DNA from: Chondrosia reniformis
Taxonomy: Eukaryota; Porifera; Demospongiae; Chondrillida; Chondrillidae
Direction: 5' to 3'
DNA: 64,000 bases
Assembly (NCBI GenBank): GCA_947172415.1
Contig: OX359197.1
Coordinates: 3,286,001 to 3,350,000 of the forward strand
Part shown: positions 35,808-45,530 of the stretch, one piece after another
Numbering within the stretch: the stretch's first letter is position 1
How the letters are laid out: each line of letters opens with the position of its first letter
The notes under the pieces: generated by a model
Databases searched by the model: none
What the model was told of the DNA's origin: nothing
Seen by the model: the letters and a program-made list of their open reading frames with translations, nothing else
Position numbers and translations under genes: made by a program

Positions 35808-37926
35808 TCAAGTCTGGTCTATGCAATTCTCGTAACCTGTTAATTTCCAGCAGACACTTTGAGCTAACGATAATTGACTTTCTATCAAAGGCAACAGGTG
35901 CACCCCATCAAGTGATCTTACTCGTGACAGTGCAACATAGGCCATACCTGAACTGAAGACCTGGTCACAAAGATCCATCATGGCACAGTCAAGAGAAAGA
36001 CCTTGACACTTGTGGATTGTTACAGCATAAGCCAATATTAGTGGAAACTGTTCCCTGTAAACATAGACTCTCCTCATTACAAGAAATCTGCTCTTGACCT
36101 TTTCTACTTCATACTCTGTGCTCATGTGGTCAAACTTCACTGTCACTTTGTGTGCACCAATGGCCACAACTGTGCCAAGTGCACCATTAACTAACCCCAA
36201 GCTTGTGTTAGTATTCCTACGCAACATGACTCTTGCCCCAACAGCAATACGAAGCACAGCCTCTAAACCAGCAGTTAGGTTGCAGTCTTTTTTCAGTCTC
36301 TTCAGCTCTTGTGCTTCTTTTTGCTCCATTTATGCATGCCTTTAGTTTCATCTACTTCATCGGTGCAGCAAATTTCAACAGTCTTGCACTGTAACTTGCT
36401 GAGCATTTCATTGTTGAACTCTTCGCATGCCTTTCGTGTAGGAAATAGGCATACAGGCGACTTCCCAGAGTGCATCAGTTCCTCAAATTTATCAGTTATT
36501 GGACCATGGATAACTCTCTCTTCCAGAGTTTTAACACATTTCTTCACACACGCAACCACGTCGGATTTCATCCAGAATTCCACAGAATTGTGTGTTCTTT
36601 CTCTGACGCTCATTAATTGTCAGCTCATCATATTCTACAGTTTCCTTCCAGATGTTTACTGAAGTCATGCAACCTAGCTTTGATAAAACTGCTTTGTTGT
36701 TCAGTTTGGCAAACACAGGTGCACCATTGACTGAAGCCAGCTGCAGAAGATCACCCACAAAGAGAATATTGATTGACCCAAACCAATTGTCAGTCCCAAA
36801 CACTTCTTCCAGGCACAAATGAAGATAGGCCAGGTTGAGACTAGATAGCATAGACACTTCATCAATTATGAAAAGTTTCACATCTCGGAAGTGTCGTTCT
36901 CATGATCTTCAATGAGTCTCGTGCCAGTCCCCAATAGCCAGCTTCTTTTCCCTCATGCTCAATGGGTAACTGAAACAAACGATGCACAGTAACGCCACCA
37001 ACATTAAAGGCTGCAAGCCCAGTTGGTGCAGCCACTGCACAGAGAAGTGTCTCATGCTTGTCTTTCCATATTGTAGCCACCTGAGCTCTGATGGCTTCAA
37101 TAAGGAAAGATTTTCCAGTCCCTCCAACTCCGCTAACAAACATTTGCAGTGGTTGCAATTGTGAGCATTTACACACTCCAGACTCATGTTTTTGTTGGTG
37201 TAGAAGGTGTTCAGACATGCGTGTAAAGACACGTGACTGGTCTGCATTCAATTTGTCAATTCGCACTTCAAGGCTGATTTCATCAGTACAATTTGTTTGC
37301 AGCTCCTGGACATCATTCATAGCTGCTGTTGCTTCCCCAACAATTTGGGGTCCTTTGTCCTCGTCCTCTTTGTCAACAGAGAAAGTTGCCTCTTCTTGTC
37401 TAGCTTCATTAATCTCCTTTACTTTAGCATTTGCTTTCAGCATTTGCTGCAATCTGTCATGGTGGCTGTACATGTCAGGGTTGGCCTCTACTAAATGAGC
37501 AAAGGCTTTTTCAGCAGATTCATTCTCTGCAAGTAGATTACCTTCACTTCTAAAAGGCGCAAACAACAGTAGCATGGAGTAAAAGTACTCTTCCTTCTGA
37601 TCCTCTTTGTTAGGATCAAAGAGCCTGTGATTTGGAAGCCCAGGCTTGGTAAGCCTGTGATACTTGTGCTGCCCTGATTTGTCATCTTTACACTTGGCAT
37701 AGTATTTAACAAAATCATAAAGGCAAACCTCCTCCATTTCTGCGGGCCTTTGTGGGTAGTATGTGTCAATGACACTGTCTTCAAAGATTTCAGTTGAATT
37801 TGGATCTTCCTTTCCAAGCTTTTGCAGCCTACTGTGATCCTTCAGTCTGCGTTTCCTTTTGTGTGGAAAGGTGGCGTCAATCCACTGAACTGTGTCAGAC
37901 TTTTCACACAAGTGATCGCCAATCAA
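35808..37926 (-). pseudogene. PIF1-type helicase domain of Helitron 1
   Basis: Frames in order: a linker ending FYPQRP-like/EEVCLYDFVKYY, the Walker A SGVGGTGKSFLIEAI, CAVAAPTGLAAFNVGGVTVHR, then in a new frame the Walker B LFIIDEVSML and VGDLLQLASVNG. A further frame gives NERQRKNTQFCGIL-type and RKACEEFN segments, then GARVMLRRNTNTSLGLVNGA and AVTIHKCQGLSLD with YVALSRVRSLDG. This superfamily 1 helicase would unwind DNA for rolling-circle transfer. Breaks near 36,870, 36,570 and 36,310. Confidence 0.85.
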
Positions 37927-37956
37927 CAGATCGCTTGCTTCATAGAGTCCACACTC

Positions 37957-39128
37957 TCAAGAACGCAAACTTCTGATAACAAAGCTCCAAAGTCGACTGT
38001 ACACACTTTTGTTGGAGCCAATTTCCTGCCCCAGATCCTGCATGTTACTTCTTTCTGCCTTTGTGACATATCCTGTCACATAGTGAGCAAGGGCTAGTGA
38101 CGACTCGGCAATAAACTGTACATCAATGTTTGCTTTCCACAGCAAAAGCAACAGAGGATTGTAATCATTTACTCTCGTCTCCTGTTCTGCCCGTTGAAGG
38201 TGGTATAATTTTTTCTTGATTTGAGGCAATCTTCCACACTGTTCAAAGAGCCAGTGTCACTGACTTCCCATGGAAATCCAAACTTGCATCTAGTCACAAA
38301 TGCTCCATTGTACCTTGCCTTTCGCTTGCAGTAGTTGCTGTATTTGTGCATCTGGTACCTAATGACCAACCTGTGCAACTCTGGATTGGTCCTTTCTTCA
38401 GGTATTTGACAAGTGATTCTCTTCTGAATCCAATCTAGCACTCGCTTTGGCTAATCCTTGCCAATCACTGGTGCATTTTGTAACCAGAGGACAACATGAT
38501 GATGAGGTGCACCCCGTGTCTGATATTCCTTCTTGAAGAAATAGTGCTCTACCTTGCCAAAAACCTGTCCTTTTAGAATCACAGTATTGAACAAGGCATG
38601 GAACTTTAGAGAAAACTTCCTAGACATTGAAATGGGATCTTCACAGCACAGTTTCCCAACTGGATAGCTGTCAGATACCTGATTAATTTTTTTTAGGTAA
38701 CTTCCAATCTCTGGAGACTCATATTCAGCACAACTGAATGTGAGAAACAGGGTAGGAGTACCCCATTCACGAAGCATGCAACGCAGTTCACTGTACCTCA
38801 AGAACCAGTACTGCTTAGTGCCTCGAATGGACTGGAATATTGTGGACACGTTTGCTTCCACCGATTCATCAGCATGTGATACCTTGTCTAGGAACAACTG
38901 CACAGACATTCTTTGGTGTTCTATCCTTTTCATCAAATTGTAAACCCCTGCAGAGAGCTCCCATAATTCTTTCTGCCAAAGGAGAAAGAATACATACTGG
39001 GGATCTTTTCGAAAACTAGAGTCCTTGTTTAACAGCCGAGATTTGACATACTCACTGGAGGAGATTTTTAATTCACGTGGGTGAAACTCACCAAACCTAC
39101 CACTTGGGAACGGATGAGGAAAGCACAT
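37957..39128 (-). pseudogene. Rep (HUH nuclease) domain of Helitron 1
   Basis: Starts with the Helitron-like N-terminal block CFPHPFPSGRFGEFH, then QSIRGTKQYW and TPTLFLTFSCAEYESPEI. The HUH motif reads RGAPHHHVVLWL (about 38,490). After frame changes near 38,450 and 38,200 come YQMHKYSNYCKRK, CKFGFPWE and LLLWKANIDVQFI. The tyrosine motif is AHYVTGYVTKAE. The enzyme would nick and rejoin single strands. All signature motifs are present but split into three frames. Confidence 0.85.
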
Positions 39129-39185
39129 GACATCCAGGAATTTTTGGCGATTGTCAAGTGCATCCTCCTTTACACTAAGCAGTTT

Positions 39186-41055
39186 TTACTGTTCAATATC
39201 ACAAACTGTAGACTGCTTCACATTCAAACTACGAATGGTGTATGAATGAAAGCTGGACACATCTTCCTTACTAGCCTTTACTAACATGGTACTGGTTGCA
39301 CTGTCTGCAGTTTCAATGACTTGTTGTGCAACCTCATTAATGCTTGTGTCAGCAACTTCTTTGTAAAGCCAATTTATTTCTCTTAGTTTTTGAATGGCAG
39401 TCTTGACTGCACTCACATCAACTATGCTGCGCCAAATGACCTTCTCTGAAGGTGTTCCATTGACCATGATGTACAATTCAGGGTCAGGCAATGGCACATG
39501 TGGATCTTGGTCAGATTTCTGCGAGAGTGAATTGCTCTCTTGGTTGACAGTCTTCACATTTCCTAATGTTTCCAAAGTTTTTTCAAAGGTAGGGGAAGAA
39601 AGAACATGGTTCCCCTACAAGCTTTCAGTGAATTGTAAATAGGCACTTTGCTGTGTATGTGCCTAACCTTACAATTGTCTGAAATGCTTTCGCTCGTTGA
39701 ATCAGCTGTCTACTCAAAACATCCAATTTACCTAGTTCTGCAGGCATAGGCTCAGTTATCAAACCATTCAGAATACAGCACGAAGGTACCTTGTTGTCAT
39801 TCAGAAATGGTCGGCAGAATTGGCACACATACAGAGAATCAATTTCAGTTTCATTGTTCTGCTCAAGTATGTACTTCTTTAATTGCTGCTAGACCTTTGT
39901 CCCAAACTTTAAGGCACTTTTCTTCATGCTTGTGACATTCTTTCGTTGGTGCAAACGCTCACAACAGCAACATGCATACTCTGGGTCATCACCAACCTCC
40001 TTCCCCAGTTTAGTAATCAGGTTGGCATGCTTTACTTGAAGCAAGGGTTCCAGACTAGGAAGACCTGCTGCCAAGTTCTCTTGAGATGATTCACACTCAC
40101 TCTGACATAGTTCCTCACAATGACTGATGCCAGCAGCATCCATTAGTAGATCAAAATCTACTAAACCAAGTGCCACATCAATGGCATAAATTTGGCGATG
40201 GTGGTTTCTTGCAGAATATAGCCAGACTAGGAACCTTGGTATTTGTGGGTAGTGAGTGGAAGCAGCACTGAGGGTTTTATACAGACTACTGCAGATTCCA
40301 ATGGCACAGGGAAATGGGTGACCTAGCAGCTTATGGAACTGCTCTTGCTCATCCAGTTGACTGGTGAATTTAGCTGCAAAGCACCGATCTGTATAGTGTC
40401 CATGCTGACATCCCTTGTCTATGGACTCAAGTCCATTTCTAAGCTCTTGCTGGGATTTTTTGTAAAGTTCCTTTGCTGCAACAATGGAACTAATCTCTTT
40501 ATCTGTTGGCAGTTTGCACTCTTCTGTGCACTTCCACTTTTTGGGACGCATTGTATTTTTGTCTCTGTCACCCACTTCCTCAGCAGTGCAGCATCGTCCA
40601 TACTCATCCACTGATATGGCATTGTTTTGCTTCATTGGGATGTAAGCGGTATCATAAAAGAATGGCTCTGATGAAGCAGTGTGCCACCTTTCTCCCAAAT
40701 TCAATGATGACAGTTCAAAAGAATTTACCACTCGAACACCCTTCAGCAACTCTCCCACTCTCTCTCTGCACTTCTTGACTACCCTGTCAACAAGTCTTCG
40801 TACAGTGATTCTGTAAACGATTTTTGTCAAGACACCTTTTGACAATTTACTTGCAATATTTTCATGACTTTGCTTAATGTCTTTCCTTAATTCCAGTCTC
40901 AAGGAAGGCCTTGAAAATAGCTTTTTCTGCAAATCTGCTACATACTGCTGCCTAGCATATGCTTTTGGTTCATTCAAAGCATATTTATCTCTACGATAAA
41001 TATTTACATGCTCCTTATTCTGTTCATAATTTGATTTTGATGCAGCTATTTTCAT
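39186..41055 (-). pseudogene. Helitron 1 N-terminal zinc-binding (DUF6570-like) region
   Basis: The 388-codon piece (39,889-41,055) contains CQHGHYTDRC and ends in a Cys cluster, YACCCCERLHQRK. The next frames contain YVCQFCRPFLNDNKVP, GLITEPMPAELGKLDVLS and RAKAFQTIVRLGTYTAK, then a basic/acidic linker with WRSIVDVSAVKTAIQKL. This arrangement, with CxxC pairs before the Rep domain, is standard for animal Helitron proteins. Frame breaks lie near 39,885, 39,640 and 39,180. Confidence 0.75.
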
Positions 41056-41600
41056 CCATTGTTTTTAACATAATTTGCTCTTGAGGCAGCTTTTCTCACA
41101 CCTGAGTTGAATTTGTACCTTTTTCTATCTGCAGCTTTCTTTGCTTCTGGATTGACAGCGTAACGAGCTTTAGCCGCAGCCTTCCTAGCTTCAGAATTAG
41201 TAGAGTAGTTTACTTTAAAAACAAATTTCCTGGCTTCTGGATCAGCAAAGTGTCTTGCTTTAGCTGTAGCTTTCTTTGCTTCTGGATTGACAGCGTAACG
41301 TGCTTTAGTCGAAGCCTTTCTAGCTTCAGAATTAGTAGAGTAGTTTACTTTAAAAGCAGATTTCCTGGCTTCTGGATCAGCAAAGTGTCTTGTTTTAGCT
41401 GCAGCTTTCTTTGCTTCTGGATTGACAGGGTAACGTGCTTTAGCCGAAGCCCTTCTAGCTTCAGAATTAGCAGAGTAATTTACTTTAAAAGCAGATTTCC
41501 TGGCTTCAATGTTAATTTCATAGCTTTCTTTGGATGCCTGTCGTTTTGGTTCAGGACTGTCTGCATAATCAAGCCTTCTCTTCTTCTCTTTGCAACACAT
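41052..41600 (-). pseudogene. Lys/Ala-rich repeat region of Helitron 1
   Basis: Encodes three copies of a 45-residue unit (NPEAKKAAAKTRHFADPEARK-like) downstream of the 2A motif. The frame is +1 relative to the 2A piece, the switch falling around 41,570-41,600. Highly charged, probably helical. Function unknown; Helitron 2 has different repeats in the same place. Confidence 0.65.
41139..41545 (-). repeat. 135-bp tandem repeat, three copies, in coding frame
   Basis: The landmark TTGCTTCTGGATTGACAG (plus strand) recurs at 41,141, 41,276 and 41,411, an exact 135-bp period (45 codons). Confidence 0.85.
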
Positions 41601-41838
41601 ACTTTTGTTTCTTGGCCTGTTTCTTAAGCCATTCCTTTGAAGGACCTGGATTTGATTCCATATCTCCTCCAAGCAGCAGCAACAAAGTAAGTACACTGGC
41701 TAAGGAGCAATTACGTTTATAATAGCATCTTCTGCATTGTAGAAGCCACAGTGTGTATCTGAACCAGTACTGCTTCTGACAAATGAATGTATGCTTGCCA
41801 GCATCAACAGTACTTAAAATAAATGCATAATTCCTCAT
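41569..41838 (-). CDS. Helitron 1 leader with 2A-like ribosome-skipping motif
   Basis: A minus-strand frame with a Cys/Arg-rich stretch (LLQCRRCYYKRNC), a hydrophobic run ASVLTLLLLLGG and then GDMESNPGP (41,641-41,667). The last part fits the 2A consensus D-V/I-E-x-N-P-G-P apart from Met for Val/Ile. Peptides of this type make the ribosome skip the final Gly-Pro bond, and in sea urchins some act as signal sequences. The frame ends at 41,569, and the repeats continue in another frame. Confidence 0.65.
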   Translation of the reverse strand: MRNYAFILSTVDAGKHTFICQKQYWFRYTLWLLQCRRCYYKRNCSLASVLTLLLLLGGDMESNPGPSKEWLKKQAKKQKYVLQREEEKA

Positions 41839-41976
41839 TGCTATGCTATTATAGAACTGAAGTATAGTATTTTCAATATAATGACTGCGACTTGTCCCTT
41901 TTGCAGCTGTAATAGTGATCCTTATAAAATCATTTGGAGCTGCAACAAACTTTGGTACTTCCCTGAGAATCTCACT

Positions 41977-42402
41977 TTACCAACTGCCACAGTTATGGGA
42001 CTTATGGCCCCAACAACAGAAGGAATTACCCCAGTCACAGGGCCAATAGTCCCAGCCACAGGACGAAATGCCCCAGCCACAAGGCCAATAGTCCCAGCCA
42101 CAGGACCAAATCCCCCTGCCACAGGGCCAATACAAATTTATTAATTCATCAGTGCAATTAACACTACATATGGTACAAGGTAGACACAGGTTCTGCATAT
42201 CTAAAAGTTCAATAGCAGGAACAACTGTTTCCTGTTCCTCGCCCTGTACAGCAGGTGGAGTTCTGCAGAAAATAAGTAAAGAGTCTGACACTGGTTGAAA
42301 CAGGAGAGTAGCTGACAAATATGCCAGAAACCACACGACACAGCCACATTTCACATAACATTGTAAATTGTATAACTTATCTGATCTTGGTTCCAAATCC
42401 AT
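41977..42402 (-). pseudogene. CGW-repeat ORF upstream of Helitron 1 2A
   Basis: A 141-codon minus-strand frame with a Cys-containing segment CLPCTICSVNC and then a run of CGW heptapeptides (WPCGWG, SCGWD). A stop at 41,977 separates it from the 2A piece, either because the copy is decayed or because an intron lies between. Confidence 0.5.
42000..42135. repeat. 21-bp minisatellite (CCCAGCCACAGG)
   Basis: About six units with CCAGCCACAGG as the core, degenerate. A longer, cleaner version is at 52,480-52,715 upstream of Helitron 2's 2A motif. Confidence 0.8.
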
Positions 42403-42480
42403 GTGCTTGGTGCATTTCCTCCTTGCTGATCCTTTCCCAAATTTCTTGTTCTAAATTTTGTAAATAAGTTGTATATGCTC

Positions 42481-42732
42481 AACTGAAAGATAATGCAATG
42501 GATTTCATAACAACAGTAATTCATATGAATTTGTAGCGCTCATTTTGCAAAAGGTATTAGGGGTGCGGAGTAACATTATTCATATGCATGCACGCCATAA
42601 TTGTATTCATAGACATTTATCTCTTAAGTAATGCAATACGTGATATCAGGGTGCAATAATTGGTAATTGCTAAAGTGATTGTTGATCAATTCTCCATCCT
42701 TTGAGTCACAGAGATTAGTTGCTATAATTTAA
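42481..42732. other. Intergenic, no gene seen
   Basis: AT-rich sequence that should contain the 5' end of Helitron 1. No ORF or clear terminal motif found. Confidence 0.45.
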
Positions 42733-43530
42733 GACTGGCTCTTTAACATCTTCATAGACCGGATAGTGACAGAAGCAAGGAAGCAATTTTATGGCAGTGT
42801 GCAGTTAACCACTGGGCAGTTGGAGGTATTATTGTTTGCTGATGACCTGGTGATGCTGGCGGAAACTGAAGAAGCATTACAGCACAATCTGCAAGAGCTG
42901 AATGATAAGTTGGAAGAATGGGGAATGAAGGTGAATTGGCAGAAGACAAGAGCTATGAGGATTGGAAGGAAAGATGAGGTATGCAGTGTCGATGTGAATG
43001 GCAAGAGGGTGGAGCAAGTGAAGGAGATGCAGTACCTTGGTGTAATGATTAGTGGTGATGGGTATATGGATAGGGAAGTGGAGCAAAGAATAGGAAAGGC
43101 ATAAAAATGATTGGGGCAATTGGAAATACAGTGCTGGGAAGGAAGGAACTGATGAAGGGCAAGAAAATATAAGTTGTAAATGCTATGGTGATACCCACCT
43201 TGACCTATGGATGTGAAGTGTGGGCTCTACAGGCAAAGCATAAGGGACGAATACATATATGAATATATGAGGGTGTTAAGATGGATAGAGGGGGTGTCGA
43301 GATCGGATAGAATAAGTAACCGTGGATCTTAGGGACAGATTAAAGCAGGAGGGAGTTTTGGATTTTGTGAGGAGACGGCAGCATTGGAAGCAAAGGTTAG
43401 AAGAGATGAGTAGCAGTAGAGTGACAAAGAAAGTGCTCAACGGTAAGATCCCAGGAAAACGCCCTAGAGGAAAACCCAGAAGGAGATTGATAAATACCTT
43501 CGAATAATTATTAACATTGTACATTGATAC
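42733..43530 (+). pseudogene. 5'-truncated non-LTR reverse transcriptase fragment
   Basis: Plus strand: WLFNIFIDRIVTEARKQF, then LEVLLFADDLVMLAETEEAL with the catalytic FADD motif (about 42,840), EWGMKVNWQKTRAM and MQYLGVMISGDGYMDREV. After a frame break near 43,105 come VVNAMVIPTLTYGCEVW, MRVLRWIEGVSR and, in another frame, RRRQHWKQRLEEM. This is the palm-to-C-terminus of an RTE/Jockey-like LINE. The endonuclease and N-terminal RT are missing, as expected from 5' truncation. Confidence 0.75.
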
Positions 43531-43745
43531 AGGAAATTTTTCTAGACTAGTTTAGTTATAAATATTAAACTCTGCCCGCAGAAAACTCTATATTTTGTTT
43601 GTTTGTAATCAGGGCGACCTCCCACTTGGGAGATAAAACCCTTCTTCTTGTTTTGATTGATAGATTGAACTTAAGACAACTGAAAGTAAAGTCATTTTCA
43701 ACTTAACTCTCTATCTCACAATTATGTGAAAGAGTCAAGAAAACG
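43531..43745. other. Spacer before GIY-YIG ORF
   Basis: Contains a GTTTGTTTG run and a CTCCCACTTGGGAG palindrome near 43,620. Probably part of the element that carries the downstream GIY-YIG ORF. The reading frame is open for only about 15 codons upstream of the ATG. Confidence 0.4.
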
Positions 43746-44627
43746 ATGAGGCCGAAACGTATGAAAGAAAGCCTTTATGATGTGGAAGTGGTCGAGCATA
43801 ACATTATGACAGGCCAAGTGAAGGTCCATTACCGTGGTTATAATCATACGGTTACGATGAATGAAGGTAGCTATCCAGAGGACTTAGACATACAGAGTAG
43901 GAATGTTGTGTATCTTATTACTTGTAAACAATGTGATGTACAGTATGTAGGAGAAACCTCTCAGATGCTTAGGAGTAGAATGAACAACCATAGGACTAGT
44001 ACCAAAGGTTTTAAGCCACTGTATCTTTACAATCACTTTAATTCTGATAACCATAGTTTTGATGATGCCTTGATTATGCCCATAGAACAGATACCTGAGA
44101 CACCTAATTCTACTAGCCTCAGACTACTGAGAGAAGCGTTCTGGTACAAGGAACTCTGCTCTATTTATCCATATGGACTTAACGATAACATTAAAGGCGT
44201 TGGCAATATTTCAAAACTTAAAAAAGAAATCATCGTATGGAACCTTTTTAATCGCTTATCTCATAAAAGACGGCATCGGCGCTCCAATCTAAAATCGACA
44301 GGCAGTAGTAATAACGCTACCTTCGACCCTGAATGGCTCAAAGAACGACTACCACTTTACAAGAACGTGGGCTTTCTAGCCAAACTTAAACGCGATACTT
44401 TTGCATTACAAGCTCGACACCTTCATCGTTTGTTAAACTCGGTACAATGTCTCATCGATACCCCAGAAACACCTTTTCCGCTTAGACTTATGCTAATGAT
44501 TAAAGACGTTATTAAAGCACGCGCTTCAGCCAGCCTTCCCAAACACACAACGAAAACGACAAGTCCAGAAGGGTTTCTTAAAATCGTGTTTCATAATAAA
44601 GATGTAGAAACAAGTAGTTCGAGTTAA
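43746..44627 (+). CDS. GIY-YIG endonuclease ORF, PLE type, intact
   Basis: A 293-residue uninterrupted ORF. Residues about 10-40 (DVEVVEHNIMTGQVKVHYRG) resemble a chromo-barrel/Tudor-knot fold. Residues about 55-125 form a GIY-YIG domain: VVYLITCKQCDVQYVGETSQ with the paired Cys typical of Penelope endonucleases, RSRMNNH and YNHF. LLREAFWYKEL and PYGLNDN follow. The C-terminal 150 residues are basic with no recognised domain. No RT is encoded upstream, so this is either a 5'-truncated PLE whose endonuclease survives or a separate endonuclease gene. It ends inside the structured hairpin at 44,611. Confidence 0.7.
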   Translation: MRPKRMKESLYDVEVVEHNIMTGQVKVHYRGYNHTVTMNEGSYPEDLDIQSRNVVYLITCKQCDVQYVGETSQMLRSRMNNHRTSTKGFKPLYLYNHFNSDNHSFDDALIMPIEQIPETPNSTSLRLLREAFWYKELCSIYPYGLNDNIKGVGNISKLKKEIIVWNLFNRLSHKRRHRRSNLKSTGSSNNATFDPEWLKERLPLYKNVGFLAKLKRDTFALQARHLHRLLNSVQCLIDTPETPFPLRLMLMIKDVIKARASASLPKHTTKTTSPEGFLKIVFHNKDVETSSSS

Positions 44628-44677
44628 AAAAACTCGTGGGGGCTGCCGCCTCCCACGCACTCGAACTACTTGGCGGC
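44611..44677 (+). other. Structured double-hairpin element, copy 2
   Basis: Homologous to 17,111-17,180: CGAGTT/AACTCG stem with A-rich loop, then GTGGGGGC/GCCTCCCAC, within an outer GTAGTTCGAGT/ACTCGAACTAC stem. The stop codon of the GIY-YIG ORF lies in the first hairpin. It may act as the RNA terminus or recognition structure of the element. Confidence 0.6.
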
Positions 44678-45490
44678 TTTCGGATGATTTTGTATACTGT
44701 CATATTCTAAGCTTAAGATATTCTCAAGATGTAAATTGTAGAATGTGTATTATCATATATATCTATGATATGATATGAAATACTTAGAAATGAATACAGT
44801 AAATGGAACTAATAAACACAGCCTCTAAAAGAGTGTTACCAAAAGTTAGTGGGAAAAATAAATTTGTCAGGAACCTTGAAGTTCCGAGTTAAGTTAATGT
44901 AAGTGACTATAACCATGTAGAAATTAGTAGCAGGCTGGTTCCAAAATGACTTGTCCAGTTTATCAAATTTGGGTTTGCAAGAATTAGTCTCCCCTGTATA
45001 AAGAAAGAGATTTTAACACAGAATGTATGATGTGTGCAAACCAACAATAGTGTAAAGCATCTATACTTACCATGTGACAATAAATAAAATGCTTCTTTTC
45101 CATGACATCTCCAGAATCACTAAGTGTAACTTGATCTACATTTTCCTTATTGTGCAGACTTAAATTTAAGTGGCTATAAAACTGGATAACCTGCAATTAA
45201 ATAAAACTTCCCTGAAATGATTAAATATTCATTGCAATTTAAAAAATGATTAATAATTGGCTTACGAGTGACTTTACTCCTCCTTATCCTTCTTTGCAAT
45301 AGAAATAGAAAAGTATGTGAACACATCTACATACATACAATTAAAAAGTATACAAAACAAATTACCTCTTATAACATGCAAACAAAATATGCACAATCAC
45401 TAACAGGCATGCATTTAAATCAACACCCTGTATTGCTGGACAATTAATGTGAATGTATATATCACCACCACGGTTGTCTTTAATCATATC
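44678..45490. other. Intergenic, no gene seen
   Basis: AT-rich, with no protein-like ORF. The 3' end of Helitron 2 must lie in or near the right part of this stretch. Confidence 0.5.
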
Positions 45491-45494
45491 CCAA

Positions 45495-45517
45495 TGCAGT
45501 GGCCCATTGCCACTGCA
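45495..45517. other. Perfect 9-bp hairpin just after Helitron 2 stop codon
   Basis: TGCAGTGGC, a 5-nt loop, GCCACTGCA, beginning about 13 bp downstream of the stop codon (minus strand). Helitrons end with a short hairpin near a CTRR terminus, but no CTRR follows at the expected distance. It could be the terminal hairpin of an atypical Helitron or a 3' UTR element. Confidence 0.6.
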
Positions 45518-45530
45518 CTGCTCCTTTTAA

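Larger units (their letters stand above)
34950..42480 (-). mobile_element. Helitron 1 (decayed), boundaries approximate
   Basis: A minus-strand rolling-circle transposon. Its pieces run in order: CGW-repeat ORF, 2A-like segment, Lys/Ala-rich repeats, zinc-binding/DUF6570-like region, Rep with HUH motif, PIF1-type helicase and OTU protease. About ten frame breaks separate the pieces, so it is an old copy. Terminal signatures were not resolved. It is clearly a different lineage from Helitron 2, judging by Rep and OTU sequence. Confidence 0.85.

Noticed and set aside
43738-43766. ACGATGAGGCCGAAACGT as a hammerhead core
   Set aside because: It resembles CTGATGA...GAAAC, but there is no room for stem II and the bases are the start of the GIY-YIG ORF.
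44611-44677. tRNA or tRNA-like gene (GTTCGAGT as a B box)
   Set aside because: No A box, anticodon arm or acceptor stem. The fold is two hairpins in an outer stem.
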